In this document: piece after piece, positions 13,161 to 30,927 of the stretch
Position numbering within the stretch: the stretch's first letter is position 1
How the letters are laid out: each line of letters begins with the position of its first letter
Origin: Paraspadella gotoi
Taxonomy: Eukaryota > Chaetognatha
Assembly: GCA_051294375.1 (NCBI GenBank)
Contig: CM119265.1
Location: 18,896,631-18,960,630, forward strand
Direction: 5' to 3'
Length of the DNA stretch: 64,000 bases
Program-made: the position numbers and the translations under genes
The notes under the pieces: generated by a model
What the model saw: the letters and a program-made list of their open reading frames with translations, nothing else
Databases searched by the model: none
Told to the model about the DNA's origin: nothing

Positions 13161-14265
13161 TTGGAGGCTTTTAGTCGTGCAGGCAGCGCCAACCGCCAAA
13201 CACAGCTGCGCGATGGCTGTGGGCGAATGAAATTTGCAGCGAACTGTGGCCGTCGACGAAGGGACGCGGACGCGCGCGGCGACGGACTGCGAGGAGGACG
13301 AAGCGCAACTGAATTCTGCTGGCGGAGAGTTGAGGGGGAAGTCGCCGAGTTGAAGATAAAATGGAACGAGAGGGAAAAAATCTATTTCGATCGACGATGG
13401 GTTAGAGGAAAAACAGTTTTAAATTTAAGAATTCAATATAGGAACAATCCCTAAAATTAAATTGAGAAGATAAAAATTGAAGTTTAAAGGACAAATACAC
13501 AGCGACGCAAAAAAATAGTATGCCACTAGTTAGTTTTAAAGATACCAAACACTATTTCCTTTTTAATTTTAAAAAAATATCATGAAAGTTTATAGTTCTC
13601 TTTTAATAGAGTATCGTTTTGGTGCAAAGAAGAAAATTTGAATTGGTTCAGGCAGTAGAATATACATAACAAGTCTTTAAAGTCGGAATCTCAAAACGGA
13701 ATTGGGAAAAAATTATTTCCAAAGGTTAGAATTGATGACACTTCTTTCTTTTATAATATAGAATTGAAAAAACCATAATGGAGTTAAACATATAAAAGGG
13801 TTGGCAATAAAATTGCTATACTTTTCTATAAAAATATTTTTTTAATTATAGCCAAATATAGCATTTTAATAATAAATACTAAAAAAAATAATTTTATGAA
13901 AAAAATAAAAAGATTTAGTTCTAATATAATTGTCAGAGTTTAACATGAGATGCTTTAACATTAGATGCCATAAAAAACTTAGATGTGAAAAAGCTTTGAA
14001 AATAACATTAAGTTATCATTCAACTATTTTTTTTTATTTTTAAAAAATTGTTTTTCAATATAGTTTCCCTATTTATTTTAATTTGATTTAGGTTAAAAAT
14101 TGTTAATACCTATCCCTACAGATATTTGATGCTGAATTTTTTCAGCCAATTTAATATTATTAATATTTTGTAAAAGGGAAAAGTTATAAACTTTTCTTGA
14201 CTAAATTTAATTCTTCTTGTACCATTCAACTTTGATGTCCTATAACTTTCGAACGCTTTGCTAGA

Positions 14266-14365
14266 NNNNNNNNNNNNNNNNNNNNNNNNNNNNNNNNNNN
14301 NNNNNNNNNNNNNNNNNNNNNNNNNNNNNNNNNNNNNNNNNNNNNNNNNNNNNNNNNNNNNNNNN
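14266..14365. other. Assembly gap (100 N)
   Basis: Exactly 100 N, directly followed by the second copy of the 74-bp repeat. Confidence 0.99.
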
Positions 14366-14439
14366 TATAGGGAAGAAACGGAATCGGGTTTAAAAAAATT
14401 AAGTAACGAAAAAAGTACCCTGAAAAAATCAGTTGTTAA
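14366..14439 (+). repeat. Dispersed ~74-bp repeat, copy 2
   Basis: Matches 1142-1214 with three substitutions. It begins at the first base after the gap, so the repeat probably continues into the missing sequence. Confidence 0.75.
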
Positions 14440-14666
14440 GATAAAATGAAGAAATAAATTAAGAGGAAAATTAGCGGGGTCGGTTATGATAGGGAACAAA
14501 TTGACCAAGAAAACTTTTTTTGTTTACTTCTATCGTTAATCTGTGAAAATCTTCAAAGAGAAAAACGAGTTTGGTGGCGACGGCAAACAAGGAAAATAGA
14601 AGCGGAAAAAAAGAAGAAATGTAAAAATAAGAAAGGGAAAAGAGAAGAAAAAATAATGAACAAGAG

Positions 14667-14715
14667 NNNNNNNNNNNNNNNNNNNNAGGAAGGAAGGAAG
14701 GAAGGAAGGAAGGAA
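14667..14715. repeat. 20-N run plus (AGGA)n repeat
   Basis: Twenty N characters (14,667-14,686) run directly into about seven AGGA units. A 20-N run beside a tetranucleotide repeat suggests masked or unresolved repeat length. Confidence 0.9.
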
Positions 14716-15676
14716 AAAGAAATTGGAATATACGCATTAAAATATAAATATAAAATGTATAATAAATAATAAGTCCTAATAATCAATCGACGCATAAATG
14801 CCCCGAGTTCACAAAACTCCGAGTTGGAATATCCTCTCGCATAAAAAAAAAACCGCTAAATATTCTTGAAACTCGTTCGATGGGTCGGTCGGTCTGTCCT
14901 CTTTCTCATCGACAAGCTTCGGAACTTAAAACTTCTGGCCGATAACCGTTTGAGCGTTTTACAAGAGGTTAAATATTTGAATGCGTAAGTGGTCTTTATG
15001 TCTGCGAAGACTGTGAAAGAGAGCAGTTTTCGCGATAACGCCCGACTCGACTTACTTTGGATTTGGTTTACAACGTCCATTAAAGTGATAAAAAAGCGCA
15101 GAGGTTTCAAAAGGAACGTTTTTCGTTTTCTGTTTTGTCAAAAACTTTCTTGTTGTCTTATCGTTTTTTCGCTTTTTCTATATATTATATATTTTATGAT
15201 CTGATCGCAATCTAGTGACTGTGATAATCGCAATCTTTTCACAATCTTCGTCTCATTTCCTCAACAGAAAAGTCGAACAGATCGCGGAAGTCTCTTTTTG
15301 TTCCTGGCTAAATTTGCTTAAAAATGGTTATGAATGGATCCATAATTATTGAAATAAGAGTTTCGGTCTGACATTTGAAAAATAACGAGGTTCACAAAGT
15401 TGGTATTAGAAAGTAGGGGCCCGGCGCGGTGGCTCCGGCAGCAGCCGCTGCGTCGTCGGACGAGATGGTTTGTGAAAAGAGAAGAATTGACTTTTAAAAG
15501 AAGTATTTAAAGAACTTGATAATTTAATAGATATAAATCAATGATTGATAGTTTACTCAAATTTAATGATGGTTATTCTACAAAATCCTAGGAAGAAACG
15601 ACAATTTACAAATTGACTTAAAACAATTTTTTTTTTTGACATTCAATTGTTCAATTGTTTCGACTTTTGCCAACAG

Positions 15677-19373
<3,697 letters not shown>

Positions 19374-19881
19374 GAAATGGCTCCGTTCGTCATTTGACTT
19401 GAGGCTCACGAATCAAATTATTTTTTAAGAAATCGAAGCAATTGACCACGCTCAAGAAATCAGATGAAACATATTAAACAACCAAGACACTTTTGAAAAG
19501 CGCTGGTTTTAAGTCATTACTTACGATTTTATACTTTTCTTCGATTTAAAATTATGACTTAACAGTTACCTGTTTCAATTATTTAGAAAAATCCGGTTTT
19601 TTTTTTAGATCTAATCGCTCGTTATTTGACTCAGGTACAATCTGAATTATATTTTACTAACTTATTATGCATTAAATCGTGAATTATAATACTTTGATAG
19701 TACAATCTGCATAAATAGCAATCGAATTTTTAAGTGTGCAATTGCCAATAGTGAATGGACGACATTGGACATTGTACTAATTCAACGCAAAAAAGTTTAT
19801 GGTTAGCTTTTACCTTTACCTATTTGAAAGCATTTGACTTTATTTTAACACAAACGAAGTCTGCTATCACTGATTAAAACG
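19374..19881. other. Spacer between LRR and EGF genes
   Basis: About 500 AT-rich bases. I see no exon, repeat or RNA gene. It must hold the LRR 3' UTR and the EGF gene promoter. Confidence 0.5.
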
Positions 19882-23307
<3,426 letters not shown>

Positions 23308-24543
23308 AAAATAACATTATTCTGTATTAAGTTCTTATGGCAGAGTAGAATTTATATGATTTATGTAAAAGTTAGCTGTTTAATTTTAAATCACCAAGCG
23401 TCATGCAAGCAGCAAGTAAAATTTTACCCTGATTATATTTTGAACACAATTTAAAAGCTCAGCTAATTAAATTTAAAATTAATTCAGTTTTAATTGCGCT
23501 CGAAGAGACAGTAATTATTGCTATGTGTTAGTGACAGAACCGTTCAATATAAGGAGTCCCTGAGCTTCGGATCAGGCTGTAATACCGTGTTACAGGCGGG
23601 TTAAGCGCCCCGTCCCTCTTAACTGCTAGGCGACCACCGGGCTAGAACCCTGGACCTATGGGTTGAGAGGCAAATGCCTTGCCTCCGGCACCAATGGCCG
23701 CTGATGAACAGTTGGTGGATTTAGGTCTACAATACGGCATACGCTTAATCAATCCAATCAGGAAATTTCCTACAAGCATCCCACAGGCACTGCGTACTAA
23801 AATACTATATAACTATACTACTATAGTACTATAATATATATATATTGAATTTTAAATAAAGTAATACTGCTACTATTAAAACCCCTAACATATTTTGACA
23901 TGAAGCCCTAAACTGGCAAACCATTCAAACAATAGACTATAGTCTATAATAATTAACTATTCTAATTTCTATTCCTCAAATTGTCAATACGTGATTGATC
24001 GCAATTCGCGTGTTCCTTTTTTTGTTTTGGCGTCGCTAAGGATATTTTTAGTAGAGGAGAGGAAAAAGGCTCAGATCGAGCATTTCTGCCTCCGACGAAG
24101 ATCCTGGTTTAAAATTGACGGATTTTCGTCGGAAATCTGTTTGATTTTGCCTTCTGTGTACCAATTAAATTATTTTAAATTATTTTAATATCTCATCTTT
24201 TTCCTTCAGAAAAAAATTGATATCTATCAGAAAAATATTGTGATTATTTGACATTTCGTCTAATTATGATCCTTCTAGTTATCAATGTGAAAGAACCCCC
24301 TCGACCTTTTAATTTTTTTTGCAGTTTACTCTGAAATTTTTTTTTTTTTTTGAAAATAGTTCTTTACAACAGTACATGGTGAGTTCAATTTATCACCCGA
24401 CTCAAGGTGTTGTTTTAATATTTGTGTAATGTGTACTGTGTAGGCTTGGTTTTTAATCTTTACAACTTTTGAAAAATATTTAGAAATAATTTCATCATGA
24501 AAATGAGTCGCTGAAGGTCTCACCTCAAACTACTGGTAGAATA
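23308..24543. other. Spacer holding a solo LTR
   Basis: Apart from the solo LTR at 23,501-23,741 this is AT-rich, with short TATA/ACTATA runs near 23,810-23,850 and a poly-T tract near 24,340. No exon is recognised. It contains the EGF gene 3' end and the TRAIP promoter. Confidence 0.5.
23501..23741 (-). mobile_element. Solo LTR of the miniature LTR element
   Basis: The reverse complement matches the LTRs of the element at 27,321-27,980, including the tRNA-like segment and the CTGTCTCTTC end. The 5' edge has diverged. The 4-bp sequence CGCT flanks both sides (23,497-23,500 and 23,742-23,745), a plausible target-site duplication. A single LTR usually remains after recombination between two LTRs. 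Confidence 0.75.
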
Positions 24544-26067
24544 ATGCCTTCTCCTCAGTGCCCCGTCTGTTACGAACTTTTCGCCGGTTGGAAAGACGTC
24601 GCCGCCTGTCCCTGCGGACACACCTTTCATTATCACTGCATTCTCCGTTGGAGTGAGGATTGCAAGCGCGCCCGCAAAAAACCGGAGTGTCCAACTTGCA
24701 AAACGACGCTCGATGTCGACAAGCAACCCAAGTGCCTCGTCCCCAAACTGTTCTTTTCCTTCGACGGCGACGGCGCCGAAAAAGAGTGGATCAGTGGCGT
24801 CTCTTCCTCCGCCAACGACTCTGACGTCACCAAATTGCGCGACGATTTAGCTTCAAAGAACGCCTTGACCTATACATTACAGAACCGCGTGACGGCGTTG
24901 GAACGAACGTCGGAGGATTGGCAGAGAAAAATGGTGGAGGAGCAGTTAAAGAGGGAGAAGACGGAGCAGGATCTTCGCGACGAAAGAAGCAAGCGGGATG
25001 CCTTCAAGAGGCAGATGGAAGGGTTCAAGCTGCAGGCCGGCGACGTGAAGAAAGTTCATGCAGAAAACGAGGTTCTCAGAAAAAAGTTGGACGAATGCAG
25101 GACTATTGAAAAGGTGTTGAAAGAATCGACGAACCAGGTAGAAACGGAATTGCTGGATCACGGCCGAAGTGCGGAAGAGTTGGCGAAGTACTTGATTATC
25201 CTTAAGCGGGAGATGGAGCGACACATCGGCGAGAAGCGCAAGTTAAAGGAAGAGGCAAAACGAGCCTCCGAGGAAAACTTTAAGTACGAGAACGAGATCG
25301 ACCGACTAAAGAGAGAGAATGAACTCAGACAAGAAAAGATGACGGAGCTTCGAAAAGACAACGCGGCGTTAATGAGACGAGTCCGTCTGACGCCCTCTTC
25401 CGCCTCAAAACGTCGCCACCCACTCTCGGGCGGGTCGGAAAACGCCGTTAGTCCGCCGTTTGCCCTCGCAAACATTCGGGAAAAACTTGAAGAGGAGCCT
25501 TTGAAGAAGAGAAGAATTTCAGAGGATTTGGACGCGTCCATGGATCTGTTCGGTTCTCCCTCCTGTCCACGAGACCCAGGAATCGTCGTCACTCCTTCGA
25601 TACCCCGCGCCTCCTTCGGCGATTTGTCCCCCTCTTCTCTCGGCGAAGGCATCCTCTCTCAACCCAAACTCGATTCAAAATCGCCTTCCGTTTTCGTTGC
25701 GCGAGACGCTGGCGTTAAATATGTCAAAACGACGACAGACTTCGACTCCATCAGCCGAAAAGCCGCCGAATCGGTCGTGACACCGGAGAGCGTAAAGCCG
25801 ATTAGACGACCCTGCGTCGGGGGTGGCCTTCTGGGTCGCGGCGCTGGAGGCGTCGTTCGGTCAGGATTTAATGCCACTGGAGGCACGAGCAAATTTCTTG
25901 ACATTCGGTCACAGTCGATAGGATCGGGCGCTTCTTGTGGTGGTGGCATTCCTCGTGTTTCCTCCGTCGGTTCGTCATCATCCAAAATTCACAAAAGTAT
26001 TGTGGAGCAGCAGAAGAGAAATAAGTTTGCCAAACACCAGCCCCCGGTCAGCAATTTTTTCGGTTGA
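24544..26067 (+). CDS. TRAIP-like RING E3 ubiquitin ligase, intronless
   Basis: A 507-residue protein in one exon. An N-terminal RING at about 6-53 has the pattern CPVC...CPCGHTFHYHC...CPTC. A long coiled coil follows (about 92-275), including a segment near 195-225 (SAEELAKYLIILKREMERH) like the one after the coiled coil of TRAIP/TRIP. The C-terminal half is Ser/Pro-rich and disordered. The last residues QPPVSNFFG fit a PIP box (Q-x-x-hydrophobic-x-x-aromatic-aromatic), the PCNA-binding motif TRAIP carries at its C-terminus. TRAIP ubiquitylates replisome components such as CMG helicase and acts at stalled forks and in mitosis. Length is close to human TRAIP (469 residues). Human TRAIP has many introns and this gene has none, unlike all its neighbours. 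A poly(A) signal lies near 26,180. Confidence 0.85.
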   Translation: MPSPQCPVCYELFAGWKDVAACPCGHTFHYHCILRWSEDCKRARKKPECPTCKTTLDVDKQPKCLVPKLFFSFDGDGAEKEWISGVSSSANDSDVTKLRDDLASKNALTYTLQNRVTALERTSEDWQRKMVEEQLKREKTEQDLRDERSKRDAFKRQMEGFKLQAGDVKKVHAENEVLRKKLDECRTIEKVLKESTNQVETELLDHGRSAEELAKYLIILKREMERHIGEKRKLKEEAKRASEENFKYENEIDRLKRENELRQEKMTELRKDNAALMRRVRLTPSSASKRRHPLSGGSENAVSPPFALANIREKLEEEPLKKRRISEDLDASMDLFGSPSCPRDPGIVVTPSIPRASFGDLSPSSLGEGILSQPKLDSKSPSVFVARDAGVKYVKTTTDFDSISRKAAESVVTPESVKPIRRPCVGGGLLGRGAGGVVRSGFNATGGTSKFLDIRSQSIGSGASCGGGIPRVSSVGSSSSKIHKSIVEQQKRNKFAKHQPPVSNFFG

Positions 26068-26524
26068 ATCAAATACGTATTTATCAATGTTGCGAGCTTT
26101 TATTCCCATTTTGCAAGTTGTTCTTTTTTCATATTATTTTTGTTTTCAGCTTTTATGCCTCTTTTATTTCATGTTTCGCAAATAAATTTTGTCTTGGATT
26201 AAAATTTAAAGGCAGTTAAAAGTTAATAAGCATTAACTTGCTCATTGTTTGCAAAATAATTTTTTGCATATGACTTTTACATTATAATGCAAAGGAGAAT
26301 TTTTCTTTACAGAAAACTTGCTCAAATTAAAATTGACTTCATTTCGTTTAATGCTCTTAATTTGAGAATTTAATAAATCTAAGACATTGCTTCGCACGTA
26401 ACTTCCATTTACTAGTAGGTGGATAGCGTAAACTAATTTTTCTTTGACCATTCTTTGACCTTGTTGTCTTTTTATTTAAAACGCAAATTTTAATTTCGTA
26501 GCTTTTACATTCTTTAACAAAATC
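26068..26524. other. TRAIP-ATAT1 spacer
   Basis: About 450 AT-rich bases with a poly(A) signal (AATAAA) near 26,180. Nothing else is recognised. Confidence 0.5.
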
Positions 26525-28992
26525 ATGGAATTCGATTTTGACGTTTGTCGTGTTCTTCCCCATCCCATCACGCTTTTGCATCCTCAGGAATTGAATAGGT
26601 GAGTAACTGGGTCATTCATGTCGTTGATAAAGATGCTTTTACTCATTAAAATTTCTAAATCTTTCTTCAAGAATATCCCAGGATGGTCAATTATCTTTGC
26701 GTGAAATCATTGATACCATGGGACGGCTTTCAGCACGAGCACAGGGGCTTCCTTCTATCATCACTACCCAAGAGAAGTTCCTCTCCTCCACAGACCAAGT
26801 GATTCTTTTGCTGATATCATATATAATTTTAAAAATCATTTATCTGTTCGAGTTGAAATGAACTTGTCGCAATGCCCGACTACAAAACCCGTTTGAAATA
26901 CGGTTATTTCATGCCTATGTTTATTGCTTAGGCTTACCTTGTTCTTAACTTAGTTAGTTGAGGAAAATAATATTACTGTTTTAATATTTAATTGCCGATT
27001 GCTTCCTCCTTGTCAACAGAGATTGTACTTGATGAGAGACAACGACAATCCAGCCCGAGTCAGCGGGCTCCTAAAGATCGGAGAAAAAGATCTCTATCTT
27101 CATGACTGCGACGGAAATTGGACTGAGAAGCTTCGACCACTTTGCGTCCTGGACTTTTATGTTCATGAGAGTCAGCAACGACGGGGTCTTGGTCTCGAGC
27201 TCTTTCTATTTATGCTTAAAGGTAGACGTCCGTAATTTTCTTTTTGCTCTAAAGACAAATATTTGGTTCATCTCGTCTTGACTCTTTACCCTTTTCTTTC
27301 TTTCAAAGTATTTTTTTTCCTTTATGGTGGACTAAAATCCACCAACCGTTCATTCAGTGGCCATTGGTGCCGGAGGCAAGTCATTCGCCTCCCAACCCAA
27401 AGGTCCGGGGTTCTAGCCCGGTGGCCTCCTTGCAGTTAAGAGGGATGGGGCGCTTAACCCGCCTGTAACACGGTGTTACAGCCTGATCCGAAGCTCAGGG
27501 ACTGCTTATATTGAACGGTTCTGTCATTAACACTTATCAATAATTACTGTCTCTTCATTGGTGAGCCCGACTTCCGAACACAACAGCAACAACAACACTT
27601 TCAGGCGACATGCCTCAACCTGGCGATGCACTTTCCACCAACAACACATCAGGCGACATGCCTCAACTTGGTGATGCACTTTCCACCAACAACAACAATT
27701 CACTGAAGAGACAAAACAGACTTCTCCCTATGGGAGGGGGGGGATGTATGGTGGACTAAAATCCACCAACCGTTCATCAGTGGCCATTGGTGCCGGAGGC
27801 AAGTCATTCGCCTCCCAACCCAAAGGTCCAGGGTTCTAGCCCGGTGGCCGCCTAGCAGTTAAGAGGGATGGGGCGCTTAACCCGCCTGTAACATGGTGTT
27901 ACAGCCTGATCCAAAGCTCAGGGACTGCTTATATTGAACGGTTCTGTCATTAACACTTATCAATAATTACTGTCTCTTCAACTGTTTAAATTTTAAAGAC
28001 TATAATCAATTAATAATATTTAACCCTTTCCTTATAAAATTATCAGTGTAATAAAACCTTTTATGTGAAATCTATCATATAAATCTATCATAAATCTATC
28101 ATCTAAATCCTTCATAAAATATAAAAATAGAAAATAGTGAAACAAGTAATTTGCAAATTTTCATTAACCATAAAAATAGGGTTTTGTTATTGGGCTCAAA
28201 TTAAAGCTCTAAGCTTTTTTTTTTCTTAATTTCTACAAATTACATTTTGAAGAACAATTTTCAATGTTTAATTTAAAGGTTAGACATTGTGTCATTTCCC
28301 TCTTTTTGTTGTGTTTGCGATTAGATTAGATTGACGAATGACAATCTCTTAATTTTCTTCAAAATAATACAGATTTAAGATATTTCTAATATTGTATATA
28401 CCTAATCGGCAGCCATTTAAAAATTAAATTTATAAATGATTATTTTGATAAACACCATTTTTTTACAGACATGGCTCCGAATGAATCTCCATTCAACCCT
28501 GATCGCTTCGCCTACGATCGCCCCTCGCCAAAGTTGCTTCAGTTCCTCAAGAAACACTTCGCTCTTCATCCTCCCATCCCCCAGAACAACAACTTCGTCG
28601 TATTCTCGGAATTCTTTAACGCAAATCGGGATTTGGCGAAAGGGCCTCGTCGGTTTAATTACGGAACCGTTTCCGCTTCCAAACCTCTGCCGACGAAAGT
28701 TCGCGACTCACCCCCTCGGGATTTTTTTGTCCAGTCCGTGGAGAAGATGACGATCGCTCGTGACAATGGTTCGGCGACTCGGTGTAATTGGATGCCGGCC
28801 TACAGCAGACACGAATACACCAGTCAGGACAGGTCTTCTCGTAAAGCCGTTCCTCCACTATTTGAATGGAAGGTTCCTTCAACGACCAAATCATCGTTAA
28901 CCCTAAAACCACCCTACGCGTGTCACGATGACGTCGGCAGCGATTGGCGATCCGCCGTTAACAAACGCCATCAACGAACAGCGCTCTGGTAG
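26525..28992 (+). CDS. ATAT1: Alpha-tubulin N-acetyltransferase
   Basis: Acetylates Lys40 of alpha-tubulin inside the microtubule lumen, marking stable axonemal and axonal microtubules. Four exons (26,525-26,598, 26,672-26,798, 27,020-27,221, 28,469-28,992) give 308 residues. The start MEFDFDV matches the family. The fold signature is nearly continuous: GRLSARAQGLP, GLLKIGEKDLYL, LCVLDFYVHES with the catalytic Cys, the acetyl-CoA loop QQRRGLGLELF, then YDRPSPKLLQFLKKH with the catalytic Asp, and NNNFVVFSEFF. The C-terminal ~100 residues are basic, Ser/Pro-rich and divergent, as is usual. The last intron (27,222-28,468) contains a miniature LTR retrotransposon. A poly(A) signal (AATAAA) is near 29,187. 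Confidence 0.95.
27321..27980 (+). mobile_element. Miniature LTR retrotransposon (TRIM-like)
   Basis: Two direct repeats of about 236 bp (27,321-27,557 and 27,745-27,980) flank an internal region of about 187 bp. The 3' LTR runs from TGTATGG to CTCTTCA (TG...CA). A likely primer-binding site starts directly after the 5' LTR (TTGGTGAGCCCGACTTCC), and a polypurine tract (27,732-27,744) abuts the 3' LTR. The internal region carries two tandem ~46-bp units and no polymerase genes, so the element is non-autonomous. Inside each LTR a stretch (27,357-27,428) resembles a tRNA-derived sequence, with A-box-like TGGCCATTGG and B-box-like GGTTCTAGCCC. No clear target-site duplication is visible. Confidence 0.85.
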
Positions 28993-29375
28993 ATCGAGTA
29001 CAAAATTGTCTTTATCCTCTTGGGAATGATTTTTCGTTGGCATTAAATCGGGCTTGACTTCATCTCTAGTCGGAATTAGCTCCGCGTCGTTTGTAATTAT
29101 TGAAAGGAAATTCTCAGCCAGTCTGTATTTGCCTTTGCATTGCATTGCATTGCCATTGCCATTCTCGTCTTCCTGGTCGTTCGCGCAATAAAAGTCCTTT
29201 TTAACTTACAGTAATTTCAAATTAATTTACCAAATTTTTTTTATTTTACTCGCGACTGTGATCTCTTTAACTTTGTTTTCCTTATACTTGTGTTTATTGC
29301 ATCTTGCAAAATGAAAATGTCGTTTCAATTGCCTCTTTCATTTCTCATCAGGCACAGTTATTAAATCTCCGAATC
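28993..29375. other. ATAT1 3' region and spacer
   Basis: Holds the ATAT1 3' UTR with a TTGCATTGCATTGCATTGCC run (29,136-29,157) and a poly(A) signal at about 29,187. No other feature is seen. Confidence 0.5.
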
Positions 29376-30038
29376 ATGATTTTAACATCGCTTACCCTTG
29401 TGAGGAATTCTCGATTGCTGTTGGATGCTACTTTAGGACTCTCTCGGCGTGAATTCGGTTCCTTAGCAGGCGTTGCCTCAAGATGCTCCCTTCTAAACCC
29501 AAGGTCTAACTTGGGTCAGTCTGGTGAGATATTATTAAAAAGTAGGTCAAGTTTACGATAAAAATTGCTTTCTAACTTAATAACCTTGTCTTGTGTGATA
29601 TAGTAAAACAGCGCATATGATTGTTAAAAAAAATCACTATTAACTTATTAATTTAGTAATCAAAGCATATACGTAAAAAGTTTGGTCAATTCTTTCACGA
29701 TCTTACCAGATAGTGTCGTTCCTTCTCGCCCCTTCTCTGCGACGGCGTTCGTCAGAAGCGAGAAGAATGACAACACGTCTCGGCACAACACCGAAGCCGC
29801 CCAGCCCCGCGAAAATAAAAGCAAAAATCAAAGCGGAAACGATGCCATCAAGCAGATCACTGGGGTACTCAATACGAAAGTCGGTGATGTAACATTGCCA
29901 GTATTGAACGCTCCTCTTCAAGCTCGACACGTGGTCGTCGGTTTAGCATGCTTCTTCGTTCTCTTTTTTAACTGGGCTTTCGGTTTCTTCGGCCGTCTGT
30001 TTCTCGTCATTCTCATCCTGACCGCTACCTTTTTTTAG
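29376..30038 (+). CDS. Small membrane protein, possibly mitochondrial
   Basis: I do not recognise this gene. Two exons (29,376-29,523 and 29,710-30,038) encode 158 residues. The N-terminal ~50 residues are rich in Leu, Ser and Arg with almost no acids (MILTSLTLVRNSRLLLDATL), compatible with a mitochondrial targeting sequence. The middle is charged and Asn/Lys-rich. The last ~38 residues are strongly hydrophobic (VVVGLACFFVLFFNWAFGFFGRLFLVILILTATFF) and could be one long or two short membrane helices ending at the C-terminus. Splice sites are good and phase closes. It lies 383 bases after ATAT1 on the same strand. Confidence 0.6.
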
Positions 30039-30927
30039 TATTTTTCTCTTAAGGTTTCACTATGAGATTTTCATTCTCATGGTTTTCTTAGCAAAGTCAA
30101 AAAGACTATTCTCTTTCCACCTGATAAATCTTGGGCAAAGATTGTGTTTTAGTTTTTCTTTCTTTTCTTAAGCGATGGGCGATAATAATAAATGTTTCCT
30201 TTTGAACGGCTCTATCCTCACATTGATAGTACATAAATAACTATTTTTAATAACTTGGCCATTTAGAAACTATTCAGTGACTTTGTTGATCATTAATTAC
30301 GTTTTTTCTTTAGATCATTATTTCTCTATTTGATCTCATCCACTAAAACATGTGACACCAAATGTGAAAATGATAGTTTGTTATAAATACGTTGAATCGG
30401 GACGAACTCAACTCTTGTAAAGGTAAGATTTGAAAACTAATTTTGTAAATAATTTGTTTTGACCTTATATAATTTGATTATCGTCATAATTTGAGAATGA
30501 GCTTTTCCAAATTTTTTTTTGGGGATTTAATTTAATCGAAAACTTTTCTTGGACCGATTCTATGGCCCCGGGCCCTCACAGTTTGGTCGTAATTCGAGTT
30601 GAACAATTTTCAACCGTGTCATATTACAAGAATTCGATATTTTTTTTTTGTTAAAAGAGGGAAAGAGACACTCCGGAAAATTTCGTTTCATTTAAGCATT
30701 TTATTTGGTAAATTGATTGTTTCAAGATATCTGACGAAAAACTGTTTTCATCTTTTTTACTTGAAACATTTCAGAAGATTTCAAATGTTTTAAATCTACG
30801 TAGTCTAATAGGTTATAGAGATTTTCGATGGGTCAAACATCCCGTCACGCTCTTGTTAAAGGAACAATCGCATGCCTAATCCCTTCAACATTTTTTATAG
30901 TCTATATCGCCAAAATACGTCAACACT
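30039..30927. other. Spacer upstream of SLC7 gene
   Basis: AT-rich, with the 3' UTR of the small membrane-protein gene (poly(A)-like AATAATAATAAATG near 30,182). An ATG at 30,829 opens an out-of-frame frame that overlaps the SLC7 start and would be an upstream ORF if transcribed. Nothing else is recognised. Confidence 0.45.

Larger units (their letters stand above)
13161..15676. other. AT-rich intergenic region with two gaps
   Basis: No gene recognised with confidence. The stretch contains an N gap at 14,266-14,365, a short N run at 14,667-14,686, an AGGA tetranucleotide repeat and the second copy of the 74-bp dispersed repeat. A GC-rich island at 15,418-15,469 ends in a possible donor (GAGATG followed by GTTTGT) and reads as an alanine-rich peptide. 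It may be an upstream exon of the LRR gene. Confidence 0.5.

Noticed and set aside
13161-13454. 97-codon basic open frame after the membrane-protein gene
   Set aside because: Arg/Gly-rich with no domain. It may be part of an alternative last exon but cannot be supported.
27357-27428. A genuine tRNA gene
   Set aside because: The sequence is repeated inside LTRs, the anticodon arm is irregular and the T-arm box deviates from consensus; it is tRNA-derived or tRNA-like repeat.
28471-28992. A separate axonemal inner-protein gene starting at this ATG
   Set aside because: The stretch is the last ATAT1 exon: it joins the preceding exon in phase and carries the ATAT1 motif YDRPSPKLLQFLKKH.
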